A DNA stretch of 64,000 bases from Jeotgalicoccus saudimassiliensis (GCF_000756715.1 NZ_CCSE01000001.1:62001-126000), one strand, 5' to 3'. Shown: positions 52,548 through 62,040, numbered from the stretch's first letter. Translations and numbers: made by a program. Notes: a model not told the origin generated them from the letters alone.

Positions 52548-53492
52548 TTGAAAAAAGTAATCATAGACACTGACACCGCTGGAGACGACACGATAGCAAT
52601 TTTAACTGCTCTACATAATTTCGACGTTCTCGGTATTACAATCACCGGCGGTAACGTTGATTTTAATCAGCAGATTGATAATGCGTTATATACGACACAG
52701 GTTGCTGGTAAGGCTGATATTCCTGTTTTTCCTGGGTACAGCGGACCGATTTTTGGTAATACTGAACAGGCGCATACGACAGTTGAGGATGTACATGGCA
52801 GCGATGGTATGGGTGATTCTTTCTTCCCTAAACCTGAGCGTTCTGCCGAATCGACGCATGCGATTGATTTTATCATCGATATGATTAACGATAATCCAGG
52901 TGAAGTGTCGCTTCTTGCGATTGCGCCTTTAACGAATATTGCTATGGCGATTAAAAAGGATCCGGGTATTACAGAGAAGATTGAACATCTGTATATTATG
53001 GGTGGAACGAACAATTCATTAGGCAATATAGTGCCGGCTGCTGAGTATAACTTTTACGTTGATCCTGAAGCTGCTAAATTAGTGCTGCAGTCAGGTATTG
53101 AAATGACTATGGTCGGTTGGGATATGTGTACAGATTACTCTCTGATGTTCGATGAAGAGCATGCTGAAATTGAAAGTTTTGGTACAGCAGGTTCACAGTT
53201 CTTTAAAGACGTGAACAAAGTAGTGAAGAAATTTAATAAAGAAGTACATAAACTGAATGGAACGACTCATCCTGATACATTGCTGGTTGCAATCGCAGCT
53301 GATGAAAGAATTATGGAGAAGTATACTAAGTATTACGTTGATGTGGAAACAAAAGGAGAACTGACACGCGGTTACAGTTTAGTTGATATCAATGGACGGT
53401 TAGGTAAGGAACCGAATGTCAGAGTGTGTGAAAAAGTGGATAGGGATTTATTTAAGGAACATTTGTATGATGTGCTTCAGGCAATTAAATAG
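52548..53492 (+). CDS. Inosine/uridine-preferring nucleoside hydrolase
   Basis: A 314-residue hydrolase that splits nucleosides into base and ribose. The calcium-binding DTDTAGDD is at residues 7-14, and IMGGTNNSLGNI plus AEYNFYVDPEAA are family hallmarks. Translation starts at TTG 52548, preceded by GGAGGGAG; an upstream frame start has no RBS. It marks the return to ordinary metabolic genes after the defence island. Confidence 0.9.
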   Translation: MKKVIIDTDTAGDDTIAILTALHNFDVLGITITGGNVDFNQQIDNALYTTQVAGKADIPVFPGYSGPIFGNTEQAHTTVEDVHGSDGMGDSFFPKPERSAESTHAIDFIIDMINDNPGEVSLLAIAPLTNIAMAIKKDPGITEKIEHLYIMGGTNNSLGNIVPAAEYNFYVDPEAAKLVLQSGIEMTMVGWDMCTDYSLMFDEEHAEIESFGTAGSQFFKDVNKVVKKFNKEVHKLNGTTHPDTLLVAIAADERIMEKYTKYYVDVETKGELTRGYSLVDINGRLGKEPNVRVCEKVDRDLFKEHLYDVLQAIK

Positions 53493-53500
53493 AAATTAAT

Positions 53501-53533
53501 GAAAGCTCGTTCCTTTTTGAGGAGTGAGCTTCT
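53501..53533 (+). terminator. Probable terminator
   Basis: An imperfect stem AAGCTCgttCCT / AGGagtGAGCTT followed by CTTTAT. The T-run is weak. Confidence 0.5.
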
Positions 53534-53637
53534 TTATATCTGTTATTATTTAAAAATTCTGACTAAAAATTGTTCCACCATTTCCGTTGTGATAATCTTT
53601 ATATACACAACCGCTACATAACAAAGGGGATATTTTA

Positions 53638-55254
53638 ATGAAAAATTTCGACACGCTCTACAATCCTTATCATTCACAGCGTAATCCTGTCGTCGCTAAA
53701 AAGGGGATGGTTGCCACGTCGCAGCCTCTAGCGGCTCAAGCCGGGCTCACCATTATGCAGAACGGCGGCAACGCTATTGATGCTGCGATTGCCACTGCTG
53801 CAGCACTCACTGTCGTTGAACCGACGACTAACGGTATCGGCGGCGATGCGTTTGCACTCGTCTGGGTCAAGGATACGCTCTACGGTTTAAACGGCAGCGG
53901 TAAATCACCCGCTTCTATTTCAATCGATAAAGTCCGCTCAGCAGGCTACGATGAGATTCCTAAATACGGATTTACTCCGGTCACTGTTCCGGGACAGCCT
54001 GGTGCATGGGCCGAGCTTTCCAGACGGTTCGGCAAACTGCCATTTAAAGATTTAATGCAGCCGGCGATTCAGTATGCGGAAGAGGGTTATCCGATTTCAC
54101 CTGTTCTCGCGAAGTTATGGAACAGGGCGGCTGTCAGATTTAAAGAAGCGTTCGAAGGCGACGAGTTCGATCACTGGTTTGAAACGTTTGCGCCAGACGG
54201 GCAAGCACCGAAGGTTGGAGAGATCTGGAAGTCACAGGATATGGCAGATACATTGGGAGAGCTCGGAGAAACTGAATGCGAGTCGTTTTATACCGGAAAT
54301 ATTGCCCGGAAAATAGATGAATATTCGAGAGCATACGACGGCTACATAAGGAAAGAGGATTTGGCGAAATACAAACCTGAATGGGTGGACCCGATATCGG
54401 TAAACTACAGAGGATATGATGTTTGGGAAATACCGCCGAATACCCAGGGCATTATCGCTTTATCGGCCTTAAATATACTGAAACATATGGATATTGCAGA
54501 TAAGGAATCGACGGATACATATCATAAACAGATTGAAGCAATTAAACTGGCATTCGCAGACGGGGAGAAATATATTGCAGATCAGGCGTATATGAAGGAC
54601 GTTACAGCTGAAGATATGCTGGACGAAGCATATGCGAAAGAACGTCTGAAATTAATTACGGACAAAGCAGGACAGCCTGAAGCAGGTGAACCGAAAGCGA
54701 GCGGCACGGTATATCTGTCTACGGCAGATGAAGAAGGGAATATGGTGTCGTTTATACAAAGCAACTATATGGGATTCGGTTCAGGACTCGTTGTACCTGG
54801 GACTGGCATCGGTCTGCAGAACAGAGGATGCGATTTTAACCTGGATCCGGAATCACCAAATGCACTGGGCCCTGATAAACGTTCTTACCATACGATTATT
54901 CCGGGCTTCATTACTAAAGGGAAAGACGCACTCGGGCCATTCGGTGTAATGGGCGGATTTATGCAGCCGCAGGGACATGTGCAGGTGGCGATGAATACAA
55001 TTGACTTTAACCATAACCCGCAGACAGCACTGGATGCACCGCGCTGGCAGTGGGTTAAAGATAAGACAGTATGGGTGGAGAAAAACTTCCCTCATCAGAT
55101 CGCAGAAGACCTGATTAAACGGGGGCATAATATTGAAATGAAATTAGACTCAGGCTCATTTGGTCGGGGACAGATTATATGGAGAGACCCGGAAACAGGC
55201 ATACTCTACGGTGGCACGGAAAACCGCGCGGACGGACACGTGGCGGCGTATTAA
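53638..55254 (+). CDS. Gamma-glutamyltransferase family protein
   Basis: A 538-residue Ntn-hydrolase precursor. The N-terminal large subunit has GMVATSQPLAAQAG, GGNAIDAAIAT and EPTTNGIGGDAFAL. Autocleavage should free Thr357 (SG-T-VYLSTADEEGN), the nucleophile of the small subunit; GGFMQPQGHVQ is the C-terminal hallmark. No signal peptide is visible, so it is probably cytoplasmic (YwrD-like), acting on glutathione or gamma-glutamyl compounds. Its stop lies a few bases before a fragment of an M20 peptidase gene. Confidence 0.9.
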   Translation: MKNFDTLYNPYHSQRNPVVAKKGMVATSQPLAAQAGLTIMQNGGNAIDAAIATAAALTVVEPTTNGIGGDAFALVWVKDTLYGLNGSGKSPASISIDKVRSAGYDEIPKYGFTPVTVPGQPGAWAELSRRFGKLPFKDLMQPAIQYAEEGYPISPVLAKLWNRAAVRFKEAFEGDEFDHWFETFAPDGQAPKVGEIWKSQDMADTLGELGETECESFYTGNIARKIDEYSRAYDGYIRKEDLAKYKPEWVDPISVNYRGYDVWEIPPNTQGIIALSALNILKHMDIADKESTDTYHKQIEAIKLAFADGEKYIADQAYMKDVTAEDMLDEAYAKERLKLITDKAGQPEAGEPKASGTVYLSTADEEGNMVSFIQSNYMGFGSGLVVPGTGIGLQNRGCDFNLDPESPNALGPDKRSYHTIIPGFITKGKDALGPFGVMGGFMQPQGHVQVAMNTIDFNHNPQTALDAPRWQWVKDKTVWVEKNFPHQIAEDLIKRGHNIEMKLDSGSFGRGQIIWRDPETGILYGGTENRADGHVAAY

Positions 55255-55257
55255 AAG

Positions 55258-55517
55258 GGAGAAAGAATTCCTTCATAGAGATTTTTTCTTATACCGCTGA
55301 TAATGTTAAGTATATAACCGGTGAAGAACCTGTGAATACAGTAAGAGTGGGAGCTTCAGACGCCAGACATTACAGGATATTTAAAGATGTCCCAACTGTG
55401 AACTGTGGTCTTAATCCATATAACCTTGGAGGACCTGATGAATATATAGAAATAGAAGAGCTGATAGATTTAGCGAAAATCCATACTTTAACTGCGTTTG
55501 ATTATTTGTCTAAATAA
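55258..55517 (+). pseudogene. Remnant of M20-family peptidase (ArgE/DapE-like C-terminus)
   Basis: The frame contains only the C-terminal ~75-85 residues of an M20 metallopeptidase: VNTVRVGASDARHYRIFK, VPTVNCGLNPYNLGGPDE, and ending EELIDLAKIHTLTAFDYL. The N-terminal metal-binding domain is absent; the frame upstream runs through the end of the gamma-glutamyltransferase gene in another phase and is not related. This is a deletion remnant, once perhaps working with the upstream enzyme in gamma-glutamyl or dipeptide breakdown. Confidence 0.8.
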
Positions 55518-55565
55518 CAGACGTAGATCTAATGATTATATCAGAAGAAGAAAAGGGGCCTCGTT

Positions 55566-56051
55566 ATGAACTGCATCATCCGTGAAATGGTAAAAGAAGA
55601 TACAAAGCAGGTTAAGTACGCAGCGAAAAAGAGCTGGAATACGACTTATGAAGGTATTATTCCAATTGAAATTCAGGAGAACTTTTTAAAGGGGGCCTAT
55701 AACGATGAGATGATGGAAAGACGTTTGGAGCATTCGCTAATACTGGTGGCTGAAGAGGAGAATACTATCGCAGGCTTTGCTAACTTTACGCCGGTGAATG
55801 AGCAGGGACAAACAGAATTAAGCGCGATATATCTTCTTCCAGAATATCAGGGCAAAGGAATAGGATCATCATTGTTAAATACAGGAATTGAAAAGCTGAA
55901 AGATGTGAAAGAAATTCATCTTGATGTGGAGAAAGAGAATACAATCGGTATGGCATTCTATAAAGTAAAAGGATTTAGAACAGTTGACGAATATGATGAT
56001 AATTTTGATGGACATATTCTAAAGACAGTAAGAATGGTATTAACTTTATAA
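55566..56051 (+). CDS. GNAT acetyltransferase
   Basis: A 161-residue GNAT protein. The acetyl-CoA loop is LPEYQGKGIGSSLL (Q-x-x-G-x-G/A pattern), preceded by the strand TELSAIYL and followed by HLDVEKENTIGMAFYKVKGF. AAGGGG precedes ATG. The substrate is unknown. It is a monocistronic unit with its own terminator. Confidence 0.87.
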   Translation: MNCIIREMVKEDTKQVKYAAKKSWNTTYEGIIPIEIQENFLKGAYNDEMMERRLEHSLILVAEEENTIAGFANFTPVNEQGQTELSAIYLLPEYQGKGIGSSLLNTGIEKLKDVKEIHLDVEKENTIGMAFYKVKGFRTVDEYDDNFDGHILKTVRMVLTL

Positions 56052-56056
56052 ATTGC

Positions 56057-56092
56057 TCAGACCTTTATGATTTCATAAAGGTCTGTTTTTTT
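56057..56092 (+). terminator. Rho-independent terminator
   Basis: CAGACCTTTATGA (56058-56070) pairs with TCATAAAGGTCTG (56073-56085), followed by T7. Confidence 0.9.
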
Positions 56093-56140
56093 ATTCGTTA
56101 TTTAAGGGTATAGAAGACTAATGTTAGAAGGAGGATTTTG

Positions 56141-56629
56141 ATGAATAAACTGGAACGTATTACTGATATTGCTCTGCCGGTTATAGGAGGCAGTGTTGTG
56201 GGTTTACTGACAACGCAATATGCAAAGGAAGATTTTCAGAAGTATAAGCAGCCGCCGTTTTCACCGCCGAAAGAAGCGTTTGGTATTGTATGGCCAATCC
56301 TTTATACGACAATGGGAATTGCCCGTACGATTACTAAGTCATCAAGAAAAGACTCTTCTGCAAATGCTTATCTGTATCACTCGCAGCTCGGGCTGAATTA
56401 CTTATGGAGTCTGCTGTACTTCAAGTTTAAATTGAGAGGCACAGCGCTGATTGAAAGCTATGTATTATTTGCGAGCGTCTTACTGACAACAGTCGCATTT
56501 TACAAAACAAATAAAGTTGCGGGATTACTGCTGGTACCATATGTAGCATGGACAGCATATGCAACTTATCTGAATGCAGGATTTGTTGCATTGAACCAGG
56601 ATAAGGAAGAGTATGCAGAAGATATTTAA
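56141..56629 (+). CDS. tspO: TspO/MBR-family membrane protein
   Basis: A 162-residue protein with five membrane helices. PPFSPPKEAFGIVWPILYTTMG, LGLNYLWSLLYF and AWTAYATYLNAGFVALN match TspO, which binds porphyrins and tetrapyrroles and is linked to stress responses. AAGGAGG before ATG 56141; a TTG one codon earlier is a poorer start. It is monocistronic. Confidence 0.9.
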   Translation: MNKLERITDIALPVIGGSVVGLLTTQYAKEDFQKYKQPPFSPPKEAFGIVWPILYTTMGIARTITKSSRKDSSANAYLYHSQLGLNYLWSLLYFKFKLRGTALIESYVLFASVLLTTVAFYKTNKVAGLLLVPYVAWTAYATYLNAGFVALNQDKEEYAEDI

Positions 56630-56656
56630 TTTAAGTGCAGGATTATATAGGAAGGA

Positions 56657-56695
56657 AGGCAGCCATTATAAATAATATGACGGCTGCTCTTTTTA
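56657..56695 (+). terminator. Rho-independent terminator
   Basis: GCAGCC (56659-56664) and GGCTGC (56682-56687) with additional ATTAT/ATAAT pairing inside, then CTTTTT. Confidence 0.75.
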
Positions 56696-56711
56696 TGTTG
56701 ATTTTATAAAA

Positions 56712-56969
56712 TTATAAAAATATAAACATTTGAGCAACAAGTAGTATGGGCAGGGTATTAATAATTGTATTTAGGATACTTAACGTTCTTTTACTTGTGC
56801 CATTCTCATCAAATATGAACGATACGACACTTAAAATAAACAATATTGTAGTCGTTATTAAAGGAAATCCAAATGGAACCAGAAAAATATTATCAAACTC
56901 ATCTGAAACTGAAGTTATAAATACATAGATTAGATTTAAAACAGATATAAAAAGCAGTAATAGTTTCAT
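56712..56969 (-). CDS. Small three-helix membrane protein, 85 aa
   Basis: Not recognised. Three hydrophobic segments (about 3-20, 29-52, 66-83) with a short charged loop FDENGTSKR. AAGGAG seven bases upstream of ATG argues that it is a real gene. It has the size and shape of the next protein, but I see no sequence similarity between them. Confidence 0.55.
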   Translation of the reverse strand: MKLLLLFISVLNLIYVFITSVSDEFDNIFLVPFGFPLITTTILFILSVVSFIFDENGTSKRTLSILNTIINTLPILLVAQMFIFL

Positions 56970-57072
56970 TTTGAAAACTCCTTTAGAGTTTTATTTTTAA
57001 AAATTTGCACTCATACTTAGTCCGATAACATCGCCCAGGAACATCATTGTATAAAATATGAAGTGTCTCTTT

Positions 57073-57336
57073 TTATAAAAGCGAATTTAAAATGTAACCA
57101 GTCGCCATTAATATAAAGAAACTAAAGAACATTATTATATTTAATATAGTCAGCAACTTATTTTTAGCGAGCAGGCCAAAAGCAATTCCTATAGGTGCAA
57201 CTATGAAAGTCAGTAACCAGAAGGGGCTTGATGTTTGGAAGACTACATTAGGTATCCAAACCAGAACACATGCTGTGAAACATACGAAAGATAACGTCCT
57301 GAATTTATTATTTCTCATATTGATTATATTAAACAT
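57073..57336 (-). CDS. Small three-helix membrane protein, 87 aa
   Basis: Not recognised. An N-terminal basic stretch (NMRNNKFR) precedes three hydrophobic segments (about 14-32, 38-56, 62-85). The RBS (AAGG, three bases before ATG 57336) is close; an internal ATG at 57318 is an alternative without RBS. A hairpin with T-run lies upstream on the same strand. The 103-bp gap to the previous gene shows nothing. Confidence 0.5.
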   Translation of the reverse strand: MFNIINMRNNKFRTLSFVCFTACVLVWIPNVVFQTSSPFWLLTFIVAPIGIAFGLLAKNKLLTILNIIMFFSFFILMATGYILNSLL

Positions 57337-57359
57337 CTGCCTTCATCATTAATTGAAGT

Positions 57360-57391
57360 AAAAAAAGACAGTGATTTACTCAATCACTGCC
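57360..57391 (-). terminator. Terminator-like hairpin upstream of a minus-strand gene
   Basis: On the minus strand CAGTGATT, loop GAGTA, AATCACTG, then TCTTTTTTT. It lies 24-56 bases before the 57336 start codon, with no minus-strand gene entering from the right in this window. It may be an attenuator or the relic of a lost gene. Confidence 0.6.
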
Positions 57392-57522
57392 ATCTAAATT
57401 CATTACATCCATTATAGCAAACTTGTTTTTATTATTTAAGACTACTAAATCTTTAGCCAGATTTATATACTTGAGGAAAGATAGAAGTTCTGCACACATC
57501 TAAATCAAAGGGGATGTATTTG

Positions 57523-58059
57523 ATGGAATTAGGACTTGAGCATAGCGAAGTAAGAATTGTGGATTACACAGATAAATGGGCTGACGAGTTTGAGAAAGTG
57601 AAACAAGGACTGATTGACAGTACAGGTCTTGAAGATGAACGAATTGAGCATATCGGCAGTACGGCGATTAAAGGTATGCCGGCTAAACCGATTATCGATA
57701 TTCTCGTTGGAGTTAATGATTTGAACTCCGTTGATAAGTCACTTTTTCAGTGCTTTGGTAAAGAAGGCTTTTTAAGATTAAAAGTGGAACGATCTGGAGA
57801 AATTGTACTGGCTAAGTTTAAAGATGATTCTTATCAGGTGAAGACTCATTTTATCCACCTTGTTGAATATCGGAAACAACTATGGGATGACCTCATATTC
57901 TTTAGAGATTATTTAAATGAAAATGAGGAAGCAAGAAGACAGTATTTAAATATTAAAGAAGAGTTCTTGAATAACAAATCCGAGGGTATATTAGAGTACA
58001 CAGATTTTAAAGAAGCGTTTGTTAAGAGAATTATTAGTGAGAATGTGGATGGGATTTAA
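57523..58059 (+). CDS. GrpB family nucleotidyltransferase-fold protein (UPF0157)
   Basis: A 178-residue GrpB/UPF0157 protein. VRIVDYTDKWADEFEKVKQGL, ERIEHIGSTAIKGMPAKPIIDILVGV and HFIHLVEYRK are the hallmarks; the GST..KxxxDxxV core is that of a nucleotidyltransferase fold. Its reaction is unknown. ATG 57523 suits the AAAGGGG RBS better than the ATG three codons upstream. Confidence 0.85.
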   Translation: MELGLEHSEVRIVDYTDKWADEFEKVKQGLIDSTGLEDERIEHIGSTAIKGMPAKPIIDILVGVNDLNSVDKSLFQCFGKEGFLRLKVERSGEIVLAKFKDDSYQVKTHFIHLVEYRKQLWDDLIFFRDYLNENEEARRQYLNIKEEFLNNKSEGILEYTDFKEAFVKRIISENVDGI

Positions 58060-58092
58060 AAATAGTGTAAACATAGTCAAAGGGGATTAGTC

Positions 58093-58923
58093 ATGTTTAA
58101 TACAGAATTGGTGCATTCAAAAAGAGGAACTTTTGAAGTATTTGTATATGGTCAGGGAGAGCCGTTGGCATACACTCATTTGTACAGCGAATATAATTCA
58201 AACGGAGATATCATGTCGCAGCAGCTAAGTGAACATTACAAAGTATATGTGATTAATCTGCGGGGTGCGGGGCAGTCTGATGATAAGACAGAGAAATACA
58301 CATACAGTATGGATGATGCCATTCATGATCTGGAAGCGGTAAGAGAAACACTCGGTGTAGAAGAATGGACGTTTGCAGGTCATTCTACTGGAGGCTTTCT
58401 GGCATTGAAATATGCTGTTATGTATCCGAAATCACTGACTAAAATCATTGCAGGCGGGTTATGTGCATCCGGTGAATATATGAATCATCCTGAAAGTATT
58501 TACTGCAAAAACAATCCAAATAATCAGCGAATGAAAAATATCTTTGCAGAAATGAGAGTACCTGAAGTAACACGTGAAGAAAGAATTGAACTGGCTAAAG
58601 AATGGATAATGATGTCACTCTACCGAAAGGATGCATACTATGACATGCTGAAACGAAAGAACAGCGGCAGAACGTTAATGTTTAAAATTGATTACTTTAC
58701 GAAAGAATTAAAAGATTATGACCTAAGAGATGAACTCCAAAAAAGTGATGTGCGTGCATATATTTATTGCGGACGTCATGATGCACAGTGTCCTTATGTC
58801 TTCAGTAAAGAAGCAGCAGATTTAATGCCTAACGCAACATTAAAAACTTTTGAATACAGTAATCATATGCCTGATATTGAAGAGGAAGATAAATTTGAAA
58901 GTTTTATAGAAAAGACAGTCTAA
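58093..58923 (+). CDS. Alpha/beta hydrolase (proline-iminopeptidase-like)
   Basis: A 276-residue hydrolase. The nucleophile elbow GHSTGG places Ser98; NLRGAGQSD is the strand-4 loop, YIYCGRHDAQCP probably carries the catalytic Asp, and the His is in SNHMPDIEEED. It resembles proline iminopeptidases and similar small-molecule hydrolases. AAGGGG precedes ATG. It heads a same-strand run with an Ere-like lipoprotein. Confidence 0.85.
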   Translation: MFNTELVHSKRGTFEVFVYGQGEPLAYTHLYSEYNSNGDIMSQQLSEHYKVYVINLRGAGQSDDKTEKYTYSMDDAIHDLEAVRETLGVEEWTFAGHSTGGFLALKYAVMYPKSLTKIIAGGLCASGEYMNHPESIYCKNNPNNQRMKNIFAEMRVPEVTREERIELAKEWIMMSLYRKDAYYDMLKRKNSGRTLMFKIDYFTKELKDYDLRDELQKSDVRAYIYCGRHDAQCPYVFSKEAADLMPNATLKTFEYSNHMPDIEEEDKFESFIEKTV

Positions 58924-58950
58924 CATCATTCTTAGATAAAGGAGAAATTA

Positions 58951-60168
58951 ATGAAAACAAAACTTATTTTTAGTTTCATTCTTTTGTTTTTTCTTATTGC
59001 TTGTTCGAATACTGAGGAAGAAATAATAGAGTTGCAAAGTGACGATGGATTTGAACAAATTGCTGATTTTCTGGATCAGAATGATGTTTTAGTACTAGGT
59101 GAATCAACGCATGGTTCAGAAGATATTGATCACTTAAAGCTGGAATTAATTGAATATTTAAATCAGCACAGTAATTACAACGTTCTGGCTTTAGAATCTT
59201 CAAAAGCTGAACTCAATTACTATAACAGTAAAGCAAATGATTTAACGCCTGAAATTATTCAAAATGAAGCTGTAGCAGATATGTTCAGACGTGATTCATT
59301 TAATCAGTTATTTGAGGATGTTTATAGCCGTTCAATAGAACTCGAGATTCAGGGAATTAATTGGCAGCCGGTTGTCTATAATAACTCTCATTTTAATGCT
59401 TATTATTCAGAAAATATCGCAAAAGAAATTGCTCCTTATAATGAAGATAGTGCCAACTCGTTTCTCCAAAATGAATACAGAATCAGAGAAATCTCCAAAG
59501 ACACGGTTTTTATTGACGGCTATAATTTGCCGTTTGATGAATTAAATGAAATACAGACAGGTTATGAAAAGATTTTATCAAGTGAATATTTTAATGAATT
59601 AGATGAAAGTACACGTGAATTTATTAAAAATAGAATAACTATTTTAGATGGACCACTTTCTGTAGACTTTGCAGGGCAATATGATAATGCTGATGATGAT
59701 TACTATTCAAGAAGAGGGCTTGGGATGTTTAACAATGTCAGCGAGCTCGTTGAAGATGGAAATAAAGTAATACTGTGGGTACATAATTTCCACATCCTAA
59801 AAAATCCGTCCTCTGTCAGTTATCCCAATGATGAACAAGGGGAGTACATGGCACAAGAGTTTAATTCTCTAGGATTATATTTAGACCAGGCAGATTTTAA
59901 AACATACATGATTGGGGTTTACTTTAATCAAGCGAATCAATTTGATTCACTATACTTTGAGAATGAAGATTTAGAACATATTACAGATGAAAATTATTTG
60001 GAAGGTATCTTGTCTGGATATGACAAGGAAAAGATATTTATCGATTTAGATTCTGCAGAGTGGTCTAAAGAAACATTGAACTCATATCACGAAGGTTTTA
60101 TAGAACAACAGTTTATACCAAGAGAACAATATGACGGGATAATTTATATCGATAAGATTGAAAACTAA
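58951..60168 (+). CDS. Erythromycin-esterase-like lipoprotein, copy 1
   Basis: A 405-residue protein with a signal peptide and lipobox (LIAC, Cys18), followed by an erythromycin-esterase-type domain. The family motif is LGESTHGSED (Glu51, His54), and HNFHIL and YDGIIYIDKIE (C-terminus) are also conserved in copy 2. Known Ere enzymes are cytoplasmic macrolide esterases; here the domain would face outside the cell. It is homologous to the gene at 62041. AAGGAG precedes ATG. The substrate is unknown, and resistance cannot be claimed from sequence. Confidence 0.82.
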   Translation: MKTKLIFSFILLFFLIACSNTEEEIIELQSDDGFEQIADFLDQNDVLVLGESTHGSEDIDHLKLELIEYLNQHSNYNVLALESSKAELNYYNSKANDLTPEIIQNEAVADMFRRDSFNQLFEDVYSRSIELEIQGINWQPVVYNNSHFNAYYSENIAKEIAPYNEDSANSFLQNEYRIREISKDTVFIDGYNLPFDELNEIQTGYEKILSSEYFNELDESTREFIKNRITILDGPLSVDFAGQYDNADDDYYSRRGLGMFNNVSELVEDGNKVILWVHNFHILKNPSSVSYPNDEQGEYMAQEFNSLGLYLDQADFKTYMIGVYFNQANQFDSLYFENEDLEHITDENYLEGILSGYDKEKIFIDLDSAEWSKETLNSYHEGFIEQQFIPREQYDGIIYIDKIEN

Positions 60169-60205
60169 AGCTTTTAATAACGTTTTTAAGGATCAGGTAG
60201 ATAAT

Positions 60206-60652
60206 ATGACTAATATTAACATTAAAAAAATTGATGAATATAATATTAACGAAGTGAGAAAAATACGTGTTAAAGAAAATCAGCAGTCATTTATTGAGAC
60301 AGTTGAGGAATGTATGGAAGAAGCAAAAATATATGAACAATGGTGTCCAGTTGCAATTTATAATGATAAAACAATAGTCGGTTTTGCCATGTACGGTGCT
60401 TTTGGTGAAAACCCGGATGTATGGATAGATAGAATCATTATTGATGGTAGGTATCAGGGTAAAGGTTTCGGTAAACTAGCTATGAAAGAATTAATTGAGA
60501 TTGTGACAGAAAAATATAATGTAAACATTGTTTATTTGAGTTTTGTTGAGAGTAATGGCATCGCCCGTAAATTATATGAAGAACTGGGATTCAAATTCAC
60601 AGGAGAATATGATCCTGAAGGGGAATTGATATACAAGTACGACTTAACATAG
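60206..60652 (+). CDS. GNAT acetyltransferase (spermine/spermidine acetyltransferase-like)
   Basis: A 148-residue GNAT protein. WIDRIIIDGRYQGKGFGKLAMKEL holds the acetyl-CoA loop (Q-G-K-G-F-G), and SNGIARKLYEELGFKFTGEYD is the C-terminal hallmark, similar to BltD-type polyamine acetyltransferases. The start is set at ATG 60206; a frame beginning at 60158 inside the upstream gene is rejected for lack of an RBS and a foreign-looking leader. Confidence 0.83.
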   Translation: MTNINIKKIDEYNINEVRKIRVKENQQSFIETVEECMEEAKIYEQWCPVAIYNDKTIVGFAMYGAFGENPDVWIDRIIIDGRYQGKGFGKLAMKELIEIVTEKYNVNIVYLSFVESNGIARKLYEELGFKFTGEYDPEGELIYKYDLT

Positions 60653-60685
60653 GAATGTCAAAACAACACTGGGGAGTGGGAATGC

Positions 60686-61933
60686 TTGATAGAAATTATA
60701 AATGTTAATTGGATTAATCTCGAAGATAAGAAAATTGAAGTGAAGGATGTCAATATTCCATCAGAAGATAATTTAGAGATTGATGGTTCAGGTAAATTTC
60801 TGATGCCGGGTCTTGTGGACATGCATACGCATATCACGCCGACGAGTGCGAAGCATTATTTATACAGCGGTGTAACGTCTGTCAGAAATACAGGCGGTAA
60901 TTTTGAGATGCTTAATCTTATTGATGATGTTACACCGAATGTCTATGCAACGTATCGTTTTATAGACGGTGAACCAGGATTATGGGGTCCGACGTCATAC
61001 GGCAATATTTCTACGAATGATATTGAAACCGCATTGGCTGCTGTTGATGAGCTGCATAAGCAGGGCGCAAAGTTCGTCAAAGTCTACGGTAATATCCAGG
61101 AGGAAGTTCTGGAAGCAGTCGGTAAAAAGAGCGGTGAAATGAATCTGGAAGTGGCTGCTGATCTGCTTCATACAAAGTCTATTGATTCAATCAAAGCTGC
61201 AGATTACGGCGTGAAATGGCTGGAGCATGCTTCGAGCATCGTTCACAGTCTTTATCCGAATTATAATACTCAAATTTCTCAAGATGAGTTCAATCGTATC
61301 AGTCAAATCGAAATGGATGAAGAGAGATTAACAGACGTACTGGCTCATTTAATAGAAAAAGAAGTAAAGATTGTACCAACTTTAACGCTGTACAGACATT
61401 TGGCAGAAGGACGTATTTTTAATCCGCAGGAACTGGAATCATCGAAGCAGATGAAACTGCTGGATGAGGATAAAGTGTTCAAGGTTAATGATCAGTTCAA
61501 TGCAATTGATGCTCAGCTGAATGAAGACTTTAGAAGTCGTCAAAAATGGGAGTATAAACAGGTTAAAGCCATAACCGGCAAGTACCTGGAAATCGGTGGA
61601 GAAGTATATATCGGTACAGATGCACCGGCCGGTACATGGGTCTATCCTGGATTAAGTATGATTGAAGAGTTAAATGAGTTTAAGAACTTCAATCTGAATA
61701 ACTTTGAAATTCTAAAGAAAGCTGCGGTAGAATCGAAAGAAGTTATTGGTGAAGATAACGGATATCTGCTGCTAGAAAGTAACCCTGTTGAAAAACTTGA
61801 GAACATACTGGATATCAATACAGTTTTTGTTGATGGGAAAAGGTTTAAACATAATGATATTGCACAATATACTGTTGATGGAAAAAGTCTGATGAAAGAG
61901 TTTGAAGGTATAGAGAGGAAGTATTCTTTATAA
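60686..61933 (+). CDS. Amidohydrolase family protein
   Basis: A 415-residue metal-dependent hydrolase. The metal motif is H47/H49 in LVDMHTHI, followed by LYSGVTSVRNTGG. A further ligand region is WLEHASSIVH, and GTDAPAGTW carries the late Asp. It resembles imidazolonepropionase-like and prolidase-like amidohydrolases. TTG 60686 is the start, with GGGGAGTGGG upstream. The substrate is unknown. Confidence 0.8.
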   Translation: MIEIINVNWINLEDKKIEVKDVNIPSEDNLEIDGSGKFLMPGLVDMHTHITPTSAKHYLYSGVTSVRNTGGNFEMLNLIDDVTPNVYATYRFIDGEPGLWGPTSYGNISTNDIETALAAVDELHKQGAKFVKVYGNIQEEVLEAVGKKSGEMNLEVAADLLHTKSIDSIKAADYGVKWLEHASSIVHSLYPNYNTQISQDEFNRISQIEMDEERLTDVLAHLIEKEVKIVPTLTLYRHLAEGRIFNPQELESSKQMKLLDEDKVFKVNDQFNAIDAQLNEDFRSRQKWEYKQVKAITGKYLEIGGEVYIGTDAPAGTWVYPGLSMIEELNEFKNFNLNNFEILKKAAVESKEVIGEDNGYLLLESNPVEKLENILDINTVFVDGKRFKHNDIAQYTVDGKSLMKEFEGIERKYSL

Positions 61934-62040
61934 GGTTACTTCACAACATTATTTAAGAAATCATTAAATGTAACCGCTTACTGAAGTGTTAATATTATAC
62001 TTATAAGGATTTTTAATCAAATATGGAAGGAAAATATCTA

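Noticed and set aside
55179-55257. N-terminal extension of the M20 fragment into the gamma-glutamyltransferase gene
   Set aside because: This part is the other gene read in a different phase and has no similarity to M20 peptidases.
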